Origin: Mactra quadrangularis
Taxonomy: Eukaryota; Mollusca; Bivalvia; Venerida; Mactridae
Reading direction: 5' to 3'
NCBI GenBank assembly: GCA_025267735.1
Contig: CM046295.1
Span: 12,039,167 to 12,103,166, forward strand
Length of the DNA: 64,000 nucleotides
Shown here: positions 1-12,817 of the stretch, piece after piece
Layout: each line of letters opens with the position of its first letter
How positions within the stretch are numbered: the stretch's first letter is position 1
The notes under the pieces: model-generated
The model's input: the letters and a program-made list of their open reading frames with translations, nothing else
What the model was told of the DNA's origin: nothing
Database searches by the model: none
Made by a program: the position numbers and the translations under genes

Positions 1-116
1 GCGGGAAGCTTTACAACCTGTTATTATCTGTAATATGTTTGTATATAGTATTTGTTTGAGTTAATTGTTTTCTTATATATACTAACCGTTTACACCTCTA
101 ACAGATGATGTAAAGC

Positions 117-1300
117 CTCAGTCCCATAAAATCGTGGCTTGTTGCGGACCCGTACGTGCGAACAGTCGTAGGCCGTGGGAAGCCTTGCGTTTGTACGGTC
201 TCTCTACGGGTTTGTGGTCACATAAATTATAGAGCCGTGCGGTCAATCGTAAGAGCGGCAGTACGGGCATCGTACGTGCTATTTACGAATGTAGAAGACT
301 CCCGTGCGGCCGCCGCAAGGACTATGGGCGTATATATTTTGTCTGATAAGATGATGACGTAAAGCCTGTTAAGAAAACAAACAGAAACGGAATATGTATC
401 GTATGATCCGTACGAATGCCGCACGGGACCGGTACGTCACTCGTAACAAACCGTACGACTGAAAGCGATTTCATTATAGGCCGTAAGCCGTAAGATCGCA
501 AGGATGTGGTCACAATAGCGAAATAATGTTGTTTACGGACATGTTAGTGCTAGAATCGTAGATGATCGTGCGGGCTGTCGTGCGGTTAACGTACGGGTCC
601 GTAAGAAGAATTGGAATAAAAACGAGTCGTAAAGACCCGTGTCTGGAACATGTGTATGCACATCTTCAAGACACGATCACGCACGGCACTTATCCGTAGA
701 TAGAGCCGTAAACAATCGTACGGCGATCTTGCGGCCACTTGCGGGGTACGAACGACACATTAGCGCAACATCGGCCCATTAATTTCGTAGGATTCGTGAT
801 TGCAAATAATTAATTGTTGACTAGTTGAGTTAAAAATGGCACTTATACGTACTCTGTAACGTTCGCGGTAACTGAACTACCTACTGTTGTCAAAGTCAAA
901 TATTTCTTTAATGTCGGTAAAAATATATCAATAATACAAAACATAAGCTATGTATAGCTTTTGCACGCGTGTATACTATACATCGCATGAAAATTAATTA
1001 TACGTAACCATGCCGCACGTAATCATTAAGTTGACTGTACACACATGGCTTAAAACAACACACCCGTACGGAGCCGTAGCTGGAAGATATGCAATTTTAT
1101 TCCATGTTTGGCCACGATTTTGTTCACGATTTGACTTTAAAACTGATACGTGTATCCACGGCTCATCGCACGAACCCTGGTATAAACGTAGCAGTCCGTA
1201 CGGGTACGCAATAGTTCGTACGGGGCCTTACGATGCTTGGTCGCACGGCGCCCGTACGGTAACCTTACGGCTATTGTTATGTTTATGGGACTGTAGCATA
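117..1300. other. CpG-dense insert rich in CGTACG motifs
   Basis: This stretch has about 65 CpG dinucleotides in positions 121-780 (hand count), against a very AT-rich surrounding, and about ten CGTACG palindromes (for example near 151, 271, 452, 1063, 1198, 1250). Shorter relatives such as CCGTA, TCGTA and GTGCGG recur throughout. It interrupts the unit copy between a GATGATGTAA motif and the minisatellite. A near-duplicate of AGATGATG...GTAAAGCCT occurs at 103-118 and 349-367. No convincing ORF or terminal repeats are seen; the 68 and 101 codon frames inside look like chance. 780-1010 is more AT-rich. It may be an unknown mobile or satellite-derived sequence, or an unmethylated CpG cluster. 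Confidence 0.6.
852..878 (-). mobile_element. Solo end of a CTGAGTT-type MITE
   Basis: The sequence TGTAACGTTCGCGGTAACTG matches the right terminus of the MITEs ending at 19648 and 53536. Only this end is present and the rest of the element is missing, so it is a truncated remnant inside the CpG-dense insert. Confidence 0.6.
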
Positions 1301-1306
1301 AGAATA

Positions 1307-1612
1307 GATTTGTAAACTATAGCTATAAGTTATTGGATAAAGTAAGACTTGTAAACTATAGCTATAAGTTATAGGATAATGTAAGACTTGTAAACTATAG
1401 CTATAAGTTATAGGATAAAGTAAGACATGTAGACGATAGCTATAAGTTATTGGATAAAGTAAGACTTGTAAACTATAGCTATAAGTTATAGGATAATGTA
1501 AGACTTGTAAACTATAGCTATAAGTTATAGGATAAAGTAAGACATGTAGACGATAGCTATAAGTTATAGGATAAAGTAAGACTTGTAAACTATAGCTAGT
1601 CTGAAGTAAGAG
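1307..1612. repeat. 39-bp minisatellite, about 7 copies
   Basis: The tandem unit is 39 bp and reads GACTTGTAAACTATAGCTAT followed by AAGTTATAGGATAAAGTAA. Here about seven copies occur, with variants such as TTATTGG for TTATAGG and TAGACGATAG for TAAACTATAG. The unit holds a 10-bp palindrome TATAGCTATA. The array ends in the same GTCTGAAGTAA flank as the arrays at 6772, 23312 and 56128, so it is the same locus in another segmental copy. Confidence 0.92.
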
Positions 1613-1640
1613 TTACGTTACTTAATAGAACCTTATGATG

Positions 1641-3480
1641 AAGTTTTAAAAATAGTCATACATGAAAGGACGTATGTAACAGGGTTGCATATATTATGTT
1701 CTTGAGTTGGTGGTTTTGTTATGTTCATTGATAGATAGATAACAGTAACCCAATGACATATGGTAATAGTTGGAAAGTCGGTGAACGCGCGTCAGCATGA
1801 AACTTAAACTTTAAAATGCCATTATTTTTAACTGCTATAAAGTCGGTAATCGTGCTTAAACACGAAAATTATACAATAAAATGTAATGGAACTATCAATT
1901 TTGAGACATTTTATGGTACAGTTTCTCAACATCTTATAACATGTGTTGTATTTGATTTATTTCAGGTGAAGAATAAAGCCGTGTAACAAAGATATATATA
2001 ATACGAGCAATGAGACTATTGTCTTTGTTATTTATCTTTAAATCAACAATCGTTTGTAAAATATTTGTTCTTTGGAAGTAGCTGTTGCGGTTAGAATGTC
2101 TCTTTTTGTGCTTTGATTTTCAATTTGCCTGGAGACCAACAATTCCCCCTTATTATACAGATCACTTCTGGGAACCAATTGGTATGGACAGATCCGCAAT
2201 GTAAGAATCACATGATTGAACAGAAGCGATATGTCATGTAAATATCTTCAGTTCTGAAAGAGTATGCTTTCCCTTTTGTCGATCTTTTTAAGTGTCATGC
2301 AAATCTGAATTACTGGAAATAAATCCAACTGAAACCAAACATCCTGTTGGCATAAAGATGGTGTCTAGATCTAGTCAATTTTCGTACCCCGAGGTTATCA
2401 AGATTCTCAATATAACTAGTATCTAGAATCTTACTAGGCTCTGGGAACGATAATGTTACATATGAACAGGAAAACGTTTTATAATAAGTTATATTTTATT
2501 ACTGATAAACCTTCACAGTTAACATTACAATTCAATATGATGCTTTTTTGAGCTACCTTCAGATTATACTTATTAACTTTTTTTTGTTTGCCGTGACAAT
2601 TACATTGCTGCATTTCGCAGCATTTTTTTTACTTGTTTGGTTATTTCTTTGGTTACATTATACTAAAGTCATACACTTTGATTGTAGCGCAACTAGATCA
2701 AAGTTTCGTTCATCCGAATTACAGTATGATATAATTAGTATGCTTTACTATACCCTATCGCAAATTCGTTATAAAAAATGTTCAATGTACAACATTTAAA
2801 CATTTTGATTAAACATTAGAACAGAAGGCGGAATCTACAAATCAATATTAAACAGGTTTGTTAACGATCGACATTGAGTGTTGCATTGCAAGACAATTTA
2901 CGTCTGTTTACGAATCATAAGGCGATTTTTTATAGAAAATGCTTAGAGCGTGAAAACAAAATTCATAGCTCCGCAAAGGAGATTTTATGAACATACACTA
3001 TTTGATTCATATTTATCACTTATTCATTATTTGAAAATGGAGATATATTGCACTTCATACAATTATTTATAGTCATATAGTTATATATTATTTAGTGTCT
3101 GTGAATAAGTTCATTAACAATATTTTGTTTGCTGCTACTACCTTTGACGACTACTTGTACATACTAGTTTACCAAGATAATTTGTTGTACTTTCAGTAAT
3201 CCAAACCTTCAAGTAACGGAATCTTCTTATAAATTTTACAACCACTGATTCTATTTCAGCCCAATCCGGTCATATGATAGACGTTGACTTAAATGATGTA
3301 TAGATTAAGCAATCTAGTTTTTTGTAAATAAATGACAATAGTGAATCTCTTAACTACTTTGCCCGTTAAACTAAGATTATAGTGTGTCTGACAACTAAGG
3401 TTGATGGTTTGATTTTAAAATAAAACATTCAATGTTTAAAATAGATAAAAATTGAAGTGTAAATTGGGTCAAGTGTTTCT
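1641..3480. other. Unassigned AT-rich sequence
   Basis: No gene, RNA or mobile element recognised. A hydrophobic 83-codon frame at 2548-2799 has only a TTG start and no family resemblance, so it is left out. By position, a TRIM-like exon 1 might be expected just left of unit 1, but none is visible on the minus strand. Confidence 0.5.
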
Positions 3481-4604
3481 GTAAAAGTGACACGAGCAAG
3501 CAGAAAGATCAATAGCTTGTCTAGTCCAACTTTTTCTAACGTTTATCTAAGTATATATAGAAATCTACGCCACTAATTGATAATATGGTTTGAGTTCAGT
3601 TTTGATAGAAATAAACGTTTACAATATCTGAATTGTTGTCGGTTCACCTAATAGGGCCACTCATTTAATATTTGATTAAATTTGATTGGCATTTCTATTT
3701 AGTTTTCATCTACGCCACATTAATTAATAATGTGTTTAATTAATGTTTTAATAAATAAACAAGAATAGTCGTATACAAAGTCTGTAGGTGTGTTCATTAT
3801 ATTTTTCTTCCAACATTTTTTATACCAACGCTTACTTCGCCTTGGTCTATTATTTGATTTAATGACATTCATGGTTATATAAGATAATGGAATTAATAAT
3901 GTTCTTATTATAATTGTGTAAGGTTACAGTTCGTCTCAACAAATAAATAATGAATAGAGGAAGACCAACTCTGAGCTATTGAAGAAACTAGTAAAATGAT
4001 GTATTGATAAATTAAAAGTTGTCATCGAGTAGATATATGTTTTTTTTCGAAATTTAAATTTAATTTATAAGTGTACGATACTACAAGGCTTCAAATGTAT
4101 TTGCGTTTGAAAAAAGTGATTGTATGGGAATGCAATTATCCTACTCAAGTATAAATCTATGGGTTAACTTTATAATAGCCATTTCGTTTTATCTTAAATA
4201 ATCTTACCCGTGACAATTAAGAATAATTGGAAATATGTTGTTATAACCTTACATAATGTAAACCCTTGGCACGGTAGGCTACATGCAGGATTTCAAATAT
4301 ATGTCCTGAAAGAGTTTTTGGTTCAAATTTCACACGAGGGGGTCAAGCCCTACTATGAAAATTTGACAGTTATGTCTAGTTTCCTTCATTAACAAAGTAC
4401 AGATAGAGGCAGTTGGTACTTTTGGAGAGTAGACGTGTACTGATAATAGACAAGTGTCCAAGAAGCTACGTTAGACTAATCGACGTGAAATTAACTGAAT
4501 TTGTGTTAACACGGTGTAAACCTCAACAAAAAATTTTTTACCTAACATATTAAATAAAAAAACAGACTACATAAAGACAAAGTATGTTTGGTTGACTTTG
4601 TTAT

Positions 4605-4612
4605 CAAATTAT
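4605..4612. other. Empty target site of the hAT-type MITE
   Basis: CAAATTAT occurs once here, in the same context where unit 2 carries the 476-bp element between two copies of CAAATTAT. Confidence 0.8.
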
Positions 4613-6068
4613 TACTACAAATTATGATTAATTGGATTCCCTAATAAACTTGTACATGTGCCTTTTACTGTTCCACTTTTTATTATGCTATTCTTATTTT
4701 ATTAAGATATTAGATATGTTTTTTTCCGGTGGGGGAGTTTAAAAAAACAACAACAACAACAAAATAAAATATTTTATTCATATTCCAAATATTATTGAGT
4801 TAACCCCAACCAAATTGTAGAATTTTGTTGTTTTTTTACTTAAAAATATTCTAACTGATGACACGCCATAGGGATGTTCTAGAACTAAAGTTGTAGGAAA
4901 TAAAATGTTGATTTCACGTAAAAGATTTGATGTTGTTTTTTTCCAGAAAATATCATCTGCATCATGTGATGTTTATCATATCAAATGTTTAATTATTTGT
5001 GAAATCACTTTGTTACATATGTACATTTATGTTGTTTTAGACGATGCGAACTCTCAACAGGAGATCTTCAAAAAATAACAGTGGCATTGAATTTTGAAAT
5101 TTTCGTGAACTAATATCCATAATAGGAAATCGCGTTGCTTAGACTGATTTATGTTATAACATCGTAGTGAACTTTCATTACAAGAGTTCTTCTACAAATT
5201 ATAATAGCATTGAAATCTATAGTTTCGTGAGCTCAAATTTACAATAAAGTATAAATTATGTTAGTGCTATGCAAATTTTAATACACATTTACCGAAAAAA
5301 AAGCATTCGTTCTCAGGTAAACCTATTAACAATAAATTCATTAGAACTCGCATCATTAAAGTATTTCCAAAAGTATTTAAACTGTTAACTAATTATGTAT
5401 AACAAACTGTTTGAATCCAGTTCATTACATATAATGATCTCAAGTAACGTTAATTGAGTATACATGTAGTTACATTTATAAGAAGTTTATATGCTTCACA
5501 GTCTTATCATATGAAATATATTTACCTCATTTGCATACGCCCTTGTACGTTTTGGTATGAAGTCATCCATTCCATAAATCGCACATTGACCGGGCACCCA
5601 GTCATAATTCTGACATTGACTGATTTTGACGTCATTCAGTCCATTAATCGCATACAGACATGATACGATTTGCTTCTAAGAATATTATTTATACAGTTAT
5701 ATGTACGATTTTTATGTCACATTCTTAAAAGCCATGGTTTTTTGCCTAGTAACATTAAATATTTACTTTGATTAACAACAATAAAAAGAAGAACATGACT
5801 GTTTGATGCATTGCTGCTCATCGGGTCATATACCTTCCTTAGTCTGATCAACCGGTCTGTAAACTTGTATTTTGCCCCCAAGTCCATGTTGTATTTGTTA
5901 AATATAAATTATGAGTCTTTTCGTTCATCTGGACAAACTGGCCATAAAGAACCTGACATGCTTAGTAGAATTGCTTTCTTGTATAAGATATATTTTCTGT
6001 CTTATAACTCACTTCATAAAATTTATAAATAAGATCATTTTTTCTTGTATACATGTCTATATACCGCC

Positions 6069-6310
6069 ATGAAAAGTACGATCTGCATGTATTATACGAT
6101 TGATTGAACACTGTTTATCTGCTTTGTAAAATAGATTTTAAAACGTAGGATTTCTATTCATTTGATTTCTAAGAATTCCATTCAAATCATAAATCGATGA
6201 AAAGTACGATCTGCATTTATCATACAATCGACTAAACAATATCTATCTGCTTTGTAAAATAGAATTTAAAATGTAAGATTTCTATTCATTGGATTTCTAA
6301 GATTTCAAGT
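6069..6310. repeat. Tandem duplication, period 128 bp
   Basis: ATGAAAAGTACGATCTGCAT starts at 6069 and again at 6197, and the similarity (TCTGCTTTGTAAAATAGA, GATTTCTATTCATT) continues through both halves. Units 2 and 4 have a single equivalent (22723-22850 and 55540-55660), so the doubling is specific to unit 1. The two halves have diverged by several substitutions. Confidence 0.85.
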
Positions 6311-6771
6311 CGTTGATAGGTACACACTCAATTTATACCAACCTTTAAATATTTTAAACAAAGTATAAAACCCATACTGACAAATGTAGAAATCTTGTAA
6401 ACGTACAAAATCAATATATAGAGGTGATTTTAAATAGTAGTATAATTAAATCTGGAATGAAATCGCTTTTATTACGAAAAAAGTCGTAAAACATCTTGTT
6501 TAAGGTATTTGTCCAAATTATACAATAAACCACATGTATAATTTTGTATATTCAAACAACTTTAATGATGCTATGAAATATAAGATTTTCAACCTGTTGT
6601 TTTCTTTTGTTCTCTCTAATATGTCTATATACAGTAATTGTTTGAGTTGAGTGTTGTCTTATATACCTCAGACTTGGTAAGTAAAGCTTCTGACTTGCTC
6701 GTAGAACATCATAAAATCGATTACTGTGTCGTATACTTAACGTTTACACCTCTGACAGATGATGTAAGACT

Positions 6772-6831
6772 AGTCTTGTAAACTATAGCTATATAGGATA
6801 AAGTAAGTCTTGTAAACTACAGATAGTCTGA
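6772..6831. repeat. Residual minisatellite, about 1.5 copies
   Basis: One complete but shortened copy and one partial copy of the 39-bp unit, in the same flanks as the ~18-copy arrays at 23312 and 56128. This is either the contracted or the pre-expansion state of the locus. Confidence 0.88.
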
Positions 6832-8139
6832 AGTAAGAGTAACGTTACTTAAATGAAGATTTTTCTAAAATGAATACATCATATTGTCAATGACATAAAT
6901 ATGAATAGATCCACTGCTTTGAATTTTAAAAATATCATTTTTTATAATTTGAAACATAAAAAAGGTTCTTCCTGAAAAATTTCAAAATATGGACATAGCT
7001 TGTACTGGCAGTAACCCCTCGATATTATATTGAACACACATTTACATATAAGATATGTACATTATAACTGACAAATATTTCCTTATTAATCACTCATTGC
7101 ACCCTCATTGAAGCAAGTTTCATATCAAACATACAGTAGTCATTATAATTCGTTTTAAGAAATTGACGGAGGTTCACAATACCGTTGTACTGCACACATA
7201 CTTATACGCAGAAGAGGTTATTTAAGCATGGATATATTTAGCGATATCAAGAATTTTGGTTTGCAAAGCTGCTTTATTACATCACATATGTTAATTACAA
7301 GATACCCATAAGACTACATGTGTCGATGAAAGCACGAAAACCATTCTTTTGTCGTTCTGCAACTTTGAGTTTGTTAAGACAGCTGTCGCAAAAATAATAA
7401 CAAAGGTAAACATTTGGAAAGACAATCAATAAGGGGATGGCAGCATTGTAGATTTCCATATCTTAATTACTTTATTAATAATTTTAAGCTACATTTGCTA
7501 CTTTTTATGAAAAATCTTATGACCGTGTAGTTAATCAACAATAAAACCTTTTAACTGGGGATCCTCTATCTTATATGAAATTCAAATTTTAAATTCAATA
7601 ATTTTATTTCGGGGTTGTACGCCAATCAACGTAGATAGATACGATGTATGAATCAAATAACTGAGGCATATATAAACTGTTATACAGTATATCTCAGATA
7701 AGTTTATTTTAATGTGTAAATCGTTAAAATCTATACTTCTACGTCACTGTAATTCATTGTTCACTAATTAAATGTTTTAACCTTTATTAACTTAATAACC
7801 TGTGTAAAATACTTTATATTTTACTTATTTATTAAAGTTGACACAAAGTTTACGACCAATAATTATTTTGTATTGTCATTAAGTTTAAGGTTACACTACA
7901 GTGGTTCTATTATAGAACGTCTTACTAAAGAGTTAAGTCATTAATCATTCTACACTTAACAAAACTTATAAGTATACATATTTCAATTATGTATACTTTT
8001 TTATTATTCAGTATTTCTTAACGATATTTTGTACATCTGCTTTTTACTGTATATCAATAAGTACTGCGTAATCAATTTTTCGAAACCTAACCAGCGCGTT
8101 GAACCGTGAATCGATTAAATTCATTAAATGCTCGAGGAT

Positions 8140-8470
8140 ATCGTGACTGGTTCAAATAAAAATTGCACATGTCGCTGTGGAAGTAATACTACCCACATAT
8201 CAAAAACAAAAGATGGGCCGGCTAACGAAAGAACACTGAGGAATAGCTATTGGGTTGTTAAAATGGATGGCGCGCCAGTCCGCACCGCAAGAACAACAAC
8301 AGAATTGCTATATGACAACAACATCACGCTGATGTGCATACCGCCGAAATGTGTAGCAAAACCTTTAAGAACAAATATGGGATAAATTGAACTGTTGTGT
8401 ACGCCGTGGTGTTGCAGCCCAACCCCTAGCAGGGCCACGCGGAGAGATTGTGCGCAAATGGGCAGGTATA
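8140..8470 (+). pseudogene. Tc1-like transposase relic (C-terminal part), unit 1
   Basis: The frame at 8128-8385 gives MDGAPVRTARTTTELL followed by DNNITLM and a proline-rich stretch. This fits the Tc1-like DDE transposase region DGA-x-HTA...T-x-FL...NNI. After a frameshift near 8350 the sequence resumes with EQIWDKL (the family's EHLWDEL region), RRGVAAQPLAGPRGE and WAG. Relative to unit 4 about 435 bp is missing after 8468, removing the C-terminal tail. The N-terminal DNA-binding domain and first catalytic Asp are not recognisable. It is a dead fossil, shared by all units. Confidence 0.75.
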
Positions 8471-11339
8471 TGTTATACGACCCTTCCCTTTTGAATTTCG
8501 AAAGACAATCAATAATTGAATAGCATCATTGTAGATTTCCATATCTTAATTACTTTATTAATCAATGAGTATCAAATTAATAATGTAACGTCTGCAGCTA
8601 GTTTTTATGAAAAATCCTATAACCGTGTAGTTAATCAACAATCAAACCCCTTAAATAGGAAATCTCACATTCAAATTTCTATTTAACAATTCAAAGTTTT
8701 GGGTTAGTTCGCCCATTGACTAGGACAAATAGGATGTATGAATTCAAAAACACAACGATATATTTTATACAGTATAACTCATTGTTCATTTTATTTATTT
8801 ATTCTATTTTTCATTCAGTTTAATATACTTTTAATATTAACTTGATATATAAAACGTGTACCTTAAGGTATGGAAATCCAATATCGTTACTTCGGATGTT
8901 TAAGATTGATTGACACAGGAATATAGAAATTTAGGGAAAGGGGTGGGCTTTCAAATACTAGTAGTACAAAAAACCTGATAAAGTAGTAAAAAATCCCTTA
9001 CTATAAATCATGTTTTATGGCTGCTGTATAGAAAAACATTTAGTTGCTCGTACGTTGTATATCTAATTGTTTAATCATTTTAGATATTTTAGTCATCATA
9101 AACTGTTTATAAACACATTAAAATCATACTTCATATGCGGCAAGGTAATTTCTTACTCCTGTTTAAAGTTTTTGTAAAATATTTTTTACATTGCATGTTT
9201 TGTAATATAACTCATCCATGCAAAATGATAAACATGTAATGAATGAAATAATACATCAATTTTTGTAAGCTTTTATCATATTTTCAGAAGATTGTTTATG
9301 ACTGAGAGTGGAGTTAGGGACAGTATATATCTAATGACAAACTGGACATACACATATACGTTCACAATTATTACCTTATTGAAAAGTCATAAATCAAAAC
9401 TGTCATGGTCTTATGATATAGTCCTATAAGGATCATTGACATAATTAACATACATATAAATACAGTGTTATTAACCCAAGTAAGTATACATGACTGATCT
9501 AAATATCATCATTTTAGATTATGTGTCAATCAATATTTTGTACTAAGTGATTGCAATAGTTTAAGCTAGCTGCAGTTATCTCCCGTGTAATGGAAAAACC
9601 AGAATTATTGATGTTCACGTTCTTTAAAATTTAGGGCCTTTTAGTATTTTAAGCAGTTTAGTATTACTTGTTGAGCAATAAATCATTTTGAAATCGGTTT
9701 AAACAATTAAAGTTAACTAGATTGATTAATCATTTTACAAGTAAATGCATTCTCGCTTTAGAAACATGTAAGTATATAAAAATTACAGTTGAATAGAGAG
9801 AGTAGCATTACTTCATTCCTTCCTTCAAATGCCTCGATTTTTTAAAAGCTATCTTAAATTTCCGATATGATTGTATTGTATTTATGAAAAATAGATTTTT
9901 TACAAATACTGTATTGGAGCTGACATGTTCACGTGCTTACAAAGTTCAGTGCTTATTATTGGATAGTCTGCACTGCGTTCTTATATATCACAACCAAGAA
10001 AGCTTATCCAACTGGCGCACTTTTAAGAACAAAGAAGTGGACCTATAAGAGGGAAAATTTTTCATTTGTTAAACTTGTTAATTCCAATGTGAGTAGCGGA
10101 CTGTAGCAATCTCTTATTACAAACTTCCATGGACAATAACATTAGGCCAGATATATGCAATTAAAGGGAGAGTTTCTACTGCAATAAAAATAGCCCGCTT
10201 TAAGCGTTAACGCTCTGATGATGTAGTTTGAGCAAACTATTGAAGTGTGTCCATTATGATTGATTATTCTTTGGATCGATAAATGTGAGGGACATTAACC
10301 TAACATCGTTTCTGTTTATTTGATAATGCTGTGTTGATATACTTCATATAGAACCCATGTGCGATAGTGAAATTAGTGTTTTGAATATTTTAAATGAATT
10401 CATTAGATTGCAAAATAATCATACCTTTCATACTTGATACATGATTTTTGCGTTTTCTTTAGCTATAAAGGCAGACTATTTGATTAACTAATAAAATAAC
10501 GATATCTATCAACACAAAGCAGTAGGTGCAAACTTACCGTACCAAATTTTCTCCACGAACAAAATCAGTGTTTCATAACTCTTCCACAGAGACAATTTCT
10601 ACTTCTTGGAACAAAAACTTGATATTTGGGATCGATTTTAGGTTCGGGTATAGAGTGATGCCGCCTAAAATTGAAACCGGAACATACGGTCTTGATATCC
10701 TGTGCTATAGTACTACTTAGACTATAAAAACTAAGACTCCAAATCATGGCAGAAAAATGATCATTTAGAAGAGATTTGTACTCTTTTCAGTCACTAGACT
10801 GTAACCCTTTTTCCTGTATCGAATCTTTACACAATGCTGCTAAATGTACACACTATTATATCCTTTTTATAAAATTTTCACAAATATCGCTTATCACAAG
10901 CTTGATGTTAGATTCTTAGCTGGTACGTATAATTTATAACTGGTAGGACTATTCTTGACTGATGTCATTTGAGTTATTATATTGACTCGTAGTGCCATAA
11001 ACCATTCATAGACGTGAGGTGGAACTATTGTGATGATTACAAGTTTTCCAGTACTGGTGAAACTGTTTTCTAATTTTTGTAGCTATTTGTTTTACTAGAT
11101 TTTTAAACATCATAAGCATTTATTTTCTATGGAATACTTTTTTTCTGTGGATGATAATTTTGAAAGTAATTTCAAATGTATTCTCAAATGTATTTCGCTT
11201 AATATATATTTAGTTCTAGCACGACGAACTCATATACCGTAACAATGTCATCCGTCTGCCTAAATCATTAATTAACAGATTCAAAAATATTTAATATACT
11301 GCAGCTCGTCGCATTACTAAAATATCAAACATGTAATAC

Positions 11340-11584
11340 CGATTTAAAAAAAAATCTCCGTGGTCAATCTCCAATTTACATATGTAACTAATCAGAAAAA
11401 GTATATACCGAAGAGAAATCTCAGATCCAAATTTTACAGAGCAGTGACATACGATGTTAGAAGTTTTATGACTGCATCTCCAGGACTATGGAATGCTCTC
11501 CCATCCGTATTGAGGGAGAAAACACCACCATGTTTTTTAAAGTCTGTAAAGGGGCACAATTTTGGTCAAGCATATGGAAACTAA
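11340..11584 (+). pseudogene. LINE ORF2 C-terminal relic, unit 1
   Basis: The frame 11360-11584 contains RNLRSKFYRAVTYDVRSF, then a PGLWNALPSVLRE stretch and FLKSVK. This resembles the conserved tail of many non-LTR retrotransposon ORF2 proteins (NLRS...TYG-x-RSF...AP-x-LWN-x-LP...IR...FK-x-x-LK). No reverse-transcriptase core survives nearby. Equivalent copies are at about 29620, 43675 and 61860. The exact LINE clade cannot be named from this piece. Confidence 0.7.
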
Positions 11585-12215
11585 TACACTTATAAAATGT
11601 AAACATTACAATACCATCCGCGAAAATCGATAAAATGGTTCGTGAACATTACCACCTTTGTGATAACTACTAAATATATTTCCGATATCCATAAGATCTA
11701 ATGACATAACACAATGGGTCACAATCAACCAATGAATTACATTTACCTTGACATAATGTTATATATAGCATCGGAATTTCGGATTTACTTTTTTTAGATC
11801 TGATAATTTTAGCCACTTTGTCAGTGAGTGTTATAATGAGTTATTCAAACATGACTTATTAGCCAAGCGTTATTTGTTATCTAGACTGTAATTGGACTTT
11901 TCACTGCAAGTTGTGTCATGAAGATATGCATGTAATAACAAATGTCCGTTTAACATGACGCGTACAGCGATCTTATCCTATGTTATCTGCCTTTATGTAG
12001 AATTCAACCACACTTTTTGAAATATGAATATTGTTGATATACATTGTAGCTATTTCCCTTTAATTGATAAAATTGAGAAGTATCCTTCAATGAGCAACTA
12101 CTGTAAATAAGGAAACATAGTTTTGTTTCACAGCCTGCCTTTTTTCTTTTTATCTAACGTTTTATAACATGTTTTCAATGTACTTTGGCTTGTTTAGAAT
12201 CGTATTGTGTTACGG

Positions 12216-12295
12216 ATCCTGGCACAATTGATAGCGCATTGGAATTAAATCTAGTTTCCTAAAGGGGGCTTCAGGTTCGAATCCGAAACGGAGTG
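12216..12295 (+). mobile_element. tRNA-like relic, unit 1
   Basis: Box-A-like GGCACAATTGATAGCGCA is followed ~45 bp later by a perfect box B, GGTTCGAATCC. The acceptor arms do not pair, so it is a SINE head or tRNA pseudogene rather than a working tRNA. It is also present at 44518 and 62714 but deleted from unit 2. Confidence 0.5.
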
Positions 12296-12549
12296 TCTAT
12301 ACCTTCTACGTAAATTTGAAAATAATGTCGCTTTGCCGCTATTAATAAGGTAATTGTATATGGGGAAATTTTAGAACAAATAGTATGGTATGTAAGTAAT
12401 GATTATACACAAGTGTCAAGTAGCGGAGATAAGTGTATTAGCCTCTATACAAAAAGACCAAACTGTGCTGACACAGCATTTATCTCAGTGAAACAAATAC
12501 TATTGTATTGTGCAATATTCCAGTTACTTTGTGACTTAACCAAATATTG

Positions 12550-12551
12550 TA
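12550..12551. other. Empty TA target of the 504-bp MITE
   Basis: ATATTGTACCATAAC here aligns with units 3 and 4, where CTTG-TA and TA-CCAGAC flank the element. A single TA remains, as expected for an unoccupied Tc1/mariner-type site. Confidence 0.7.
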
Positions 12552-12620
12552 CCATAACTAAGTTACATTTAGATGAACATCATGTTCTTACAAAATGTGG
12601 CATATACCGCTAATAAAGGA

Positions 12621-12817
12621 GCTAGCGGGGCCAAGTGGCTACGATGTTGGACTGATACTCATTGGATAGCTTGCTCCGCATTGGTTCGAATCCCATCCCA
12701 AACCTACCCTGTGGCTTGCTTTCAGAAACTCAGTACTTGGAGACCAGCAAGCCAACTGGAAAGTGATGGATCTAATTAGTAAGAACTCGTTTTACAATCG
12801 AGCTAAAATAAAAAAGT
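12621..12817 (+). mobile_element. tRNA-derived SINE, unit 1 copy
   Basis: Box A resembles GGCCAAGTGGCTACGA and box B is GGTTCGAATCC at 12683-12693, spaced as in a tRNA. The body ends at an A-rich tail (CTAAAATAAAAAAG). The 68-codon frame over it is a shadow. Orthologous copies sit at 30409, 45428 and 63630, so it was inserted before the unit duplications. The later part (AGAAACTCAGTACTTGG) is shorter than in units 3 and 4. Confidence 0.75.

Larger units (their letters stand above)
1..1640. repeat. Unit 0: right-hand remnant of the segmental duplication
   Basis: The first ~115 bases match the sequence just left of the minisatellite in the other copies (6580-6770, 23120-23310, 55935-56127), including the shared TTTACACCTCT and CAGATGATGTAA. 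The match resumes at the minisatellite (from 1307) and in the following GTCTGAAGTAAGAG and CGTTACTTAA motifs near 1600-1622, then fades. Between the two matching parts lies a ~1.2 kb CpG-dense insert absent from the other copies. The rest of this copy presumably lies left of the window. Identified by eye only. Confidence 0.7.

Noticed and set aside
1307..1612. CRISPR-like regular repeats
   Set aside because: The repeats are contiguous with no spacers, in a eukaryotic genome; this is a minisatellite.
4210..4392. 60-codon frame kept open in three unit copies (also 20134 and 54019)
   Set aside because: It starts with GTG, has no family resemblance, and the copies are recent duplicates, so shared openness is not evidence of coding. 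Amino acid changes are as frequent as silent ones.
10526..10720. 64-codon frame repeated at 42840 and 61010
   Set aside because: Near-identical segmental copies; no recognisable domain; the opposite strand is equally open.
12573..12779. 68-codon ORF, with a relative at 30362
   Set aside because: Translation of the tRNA-derived SINE head.
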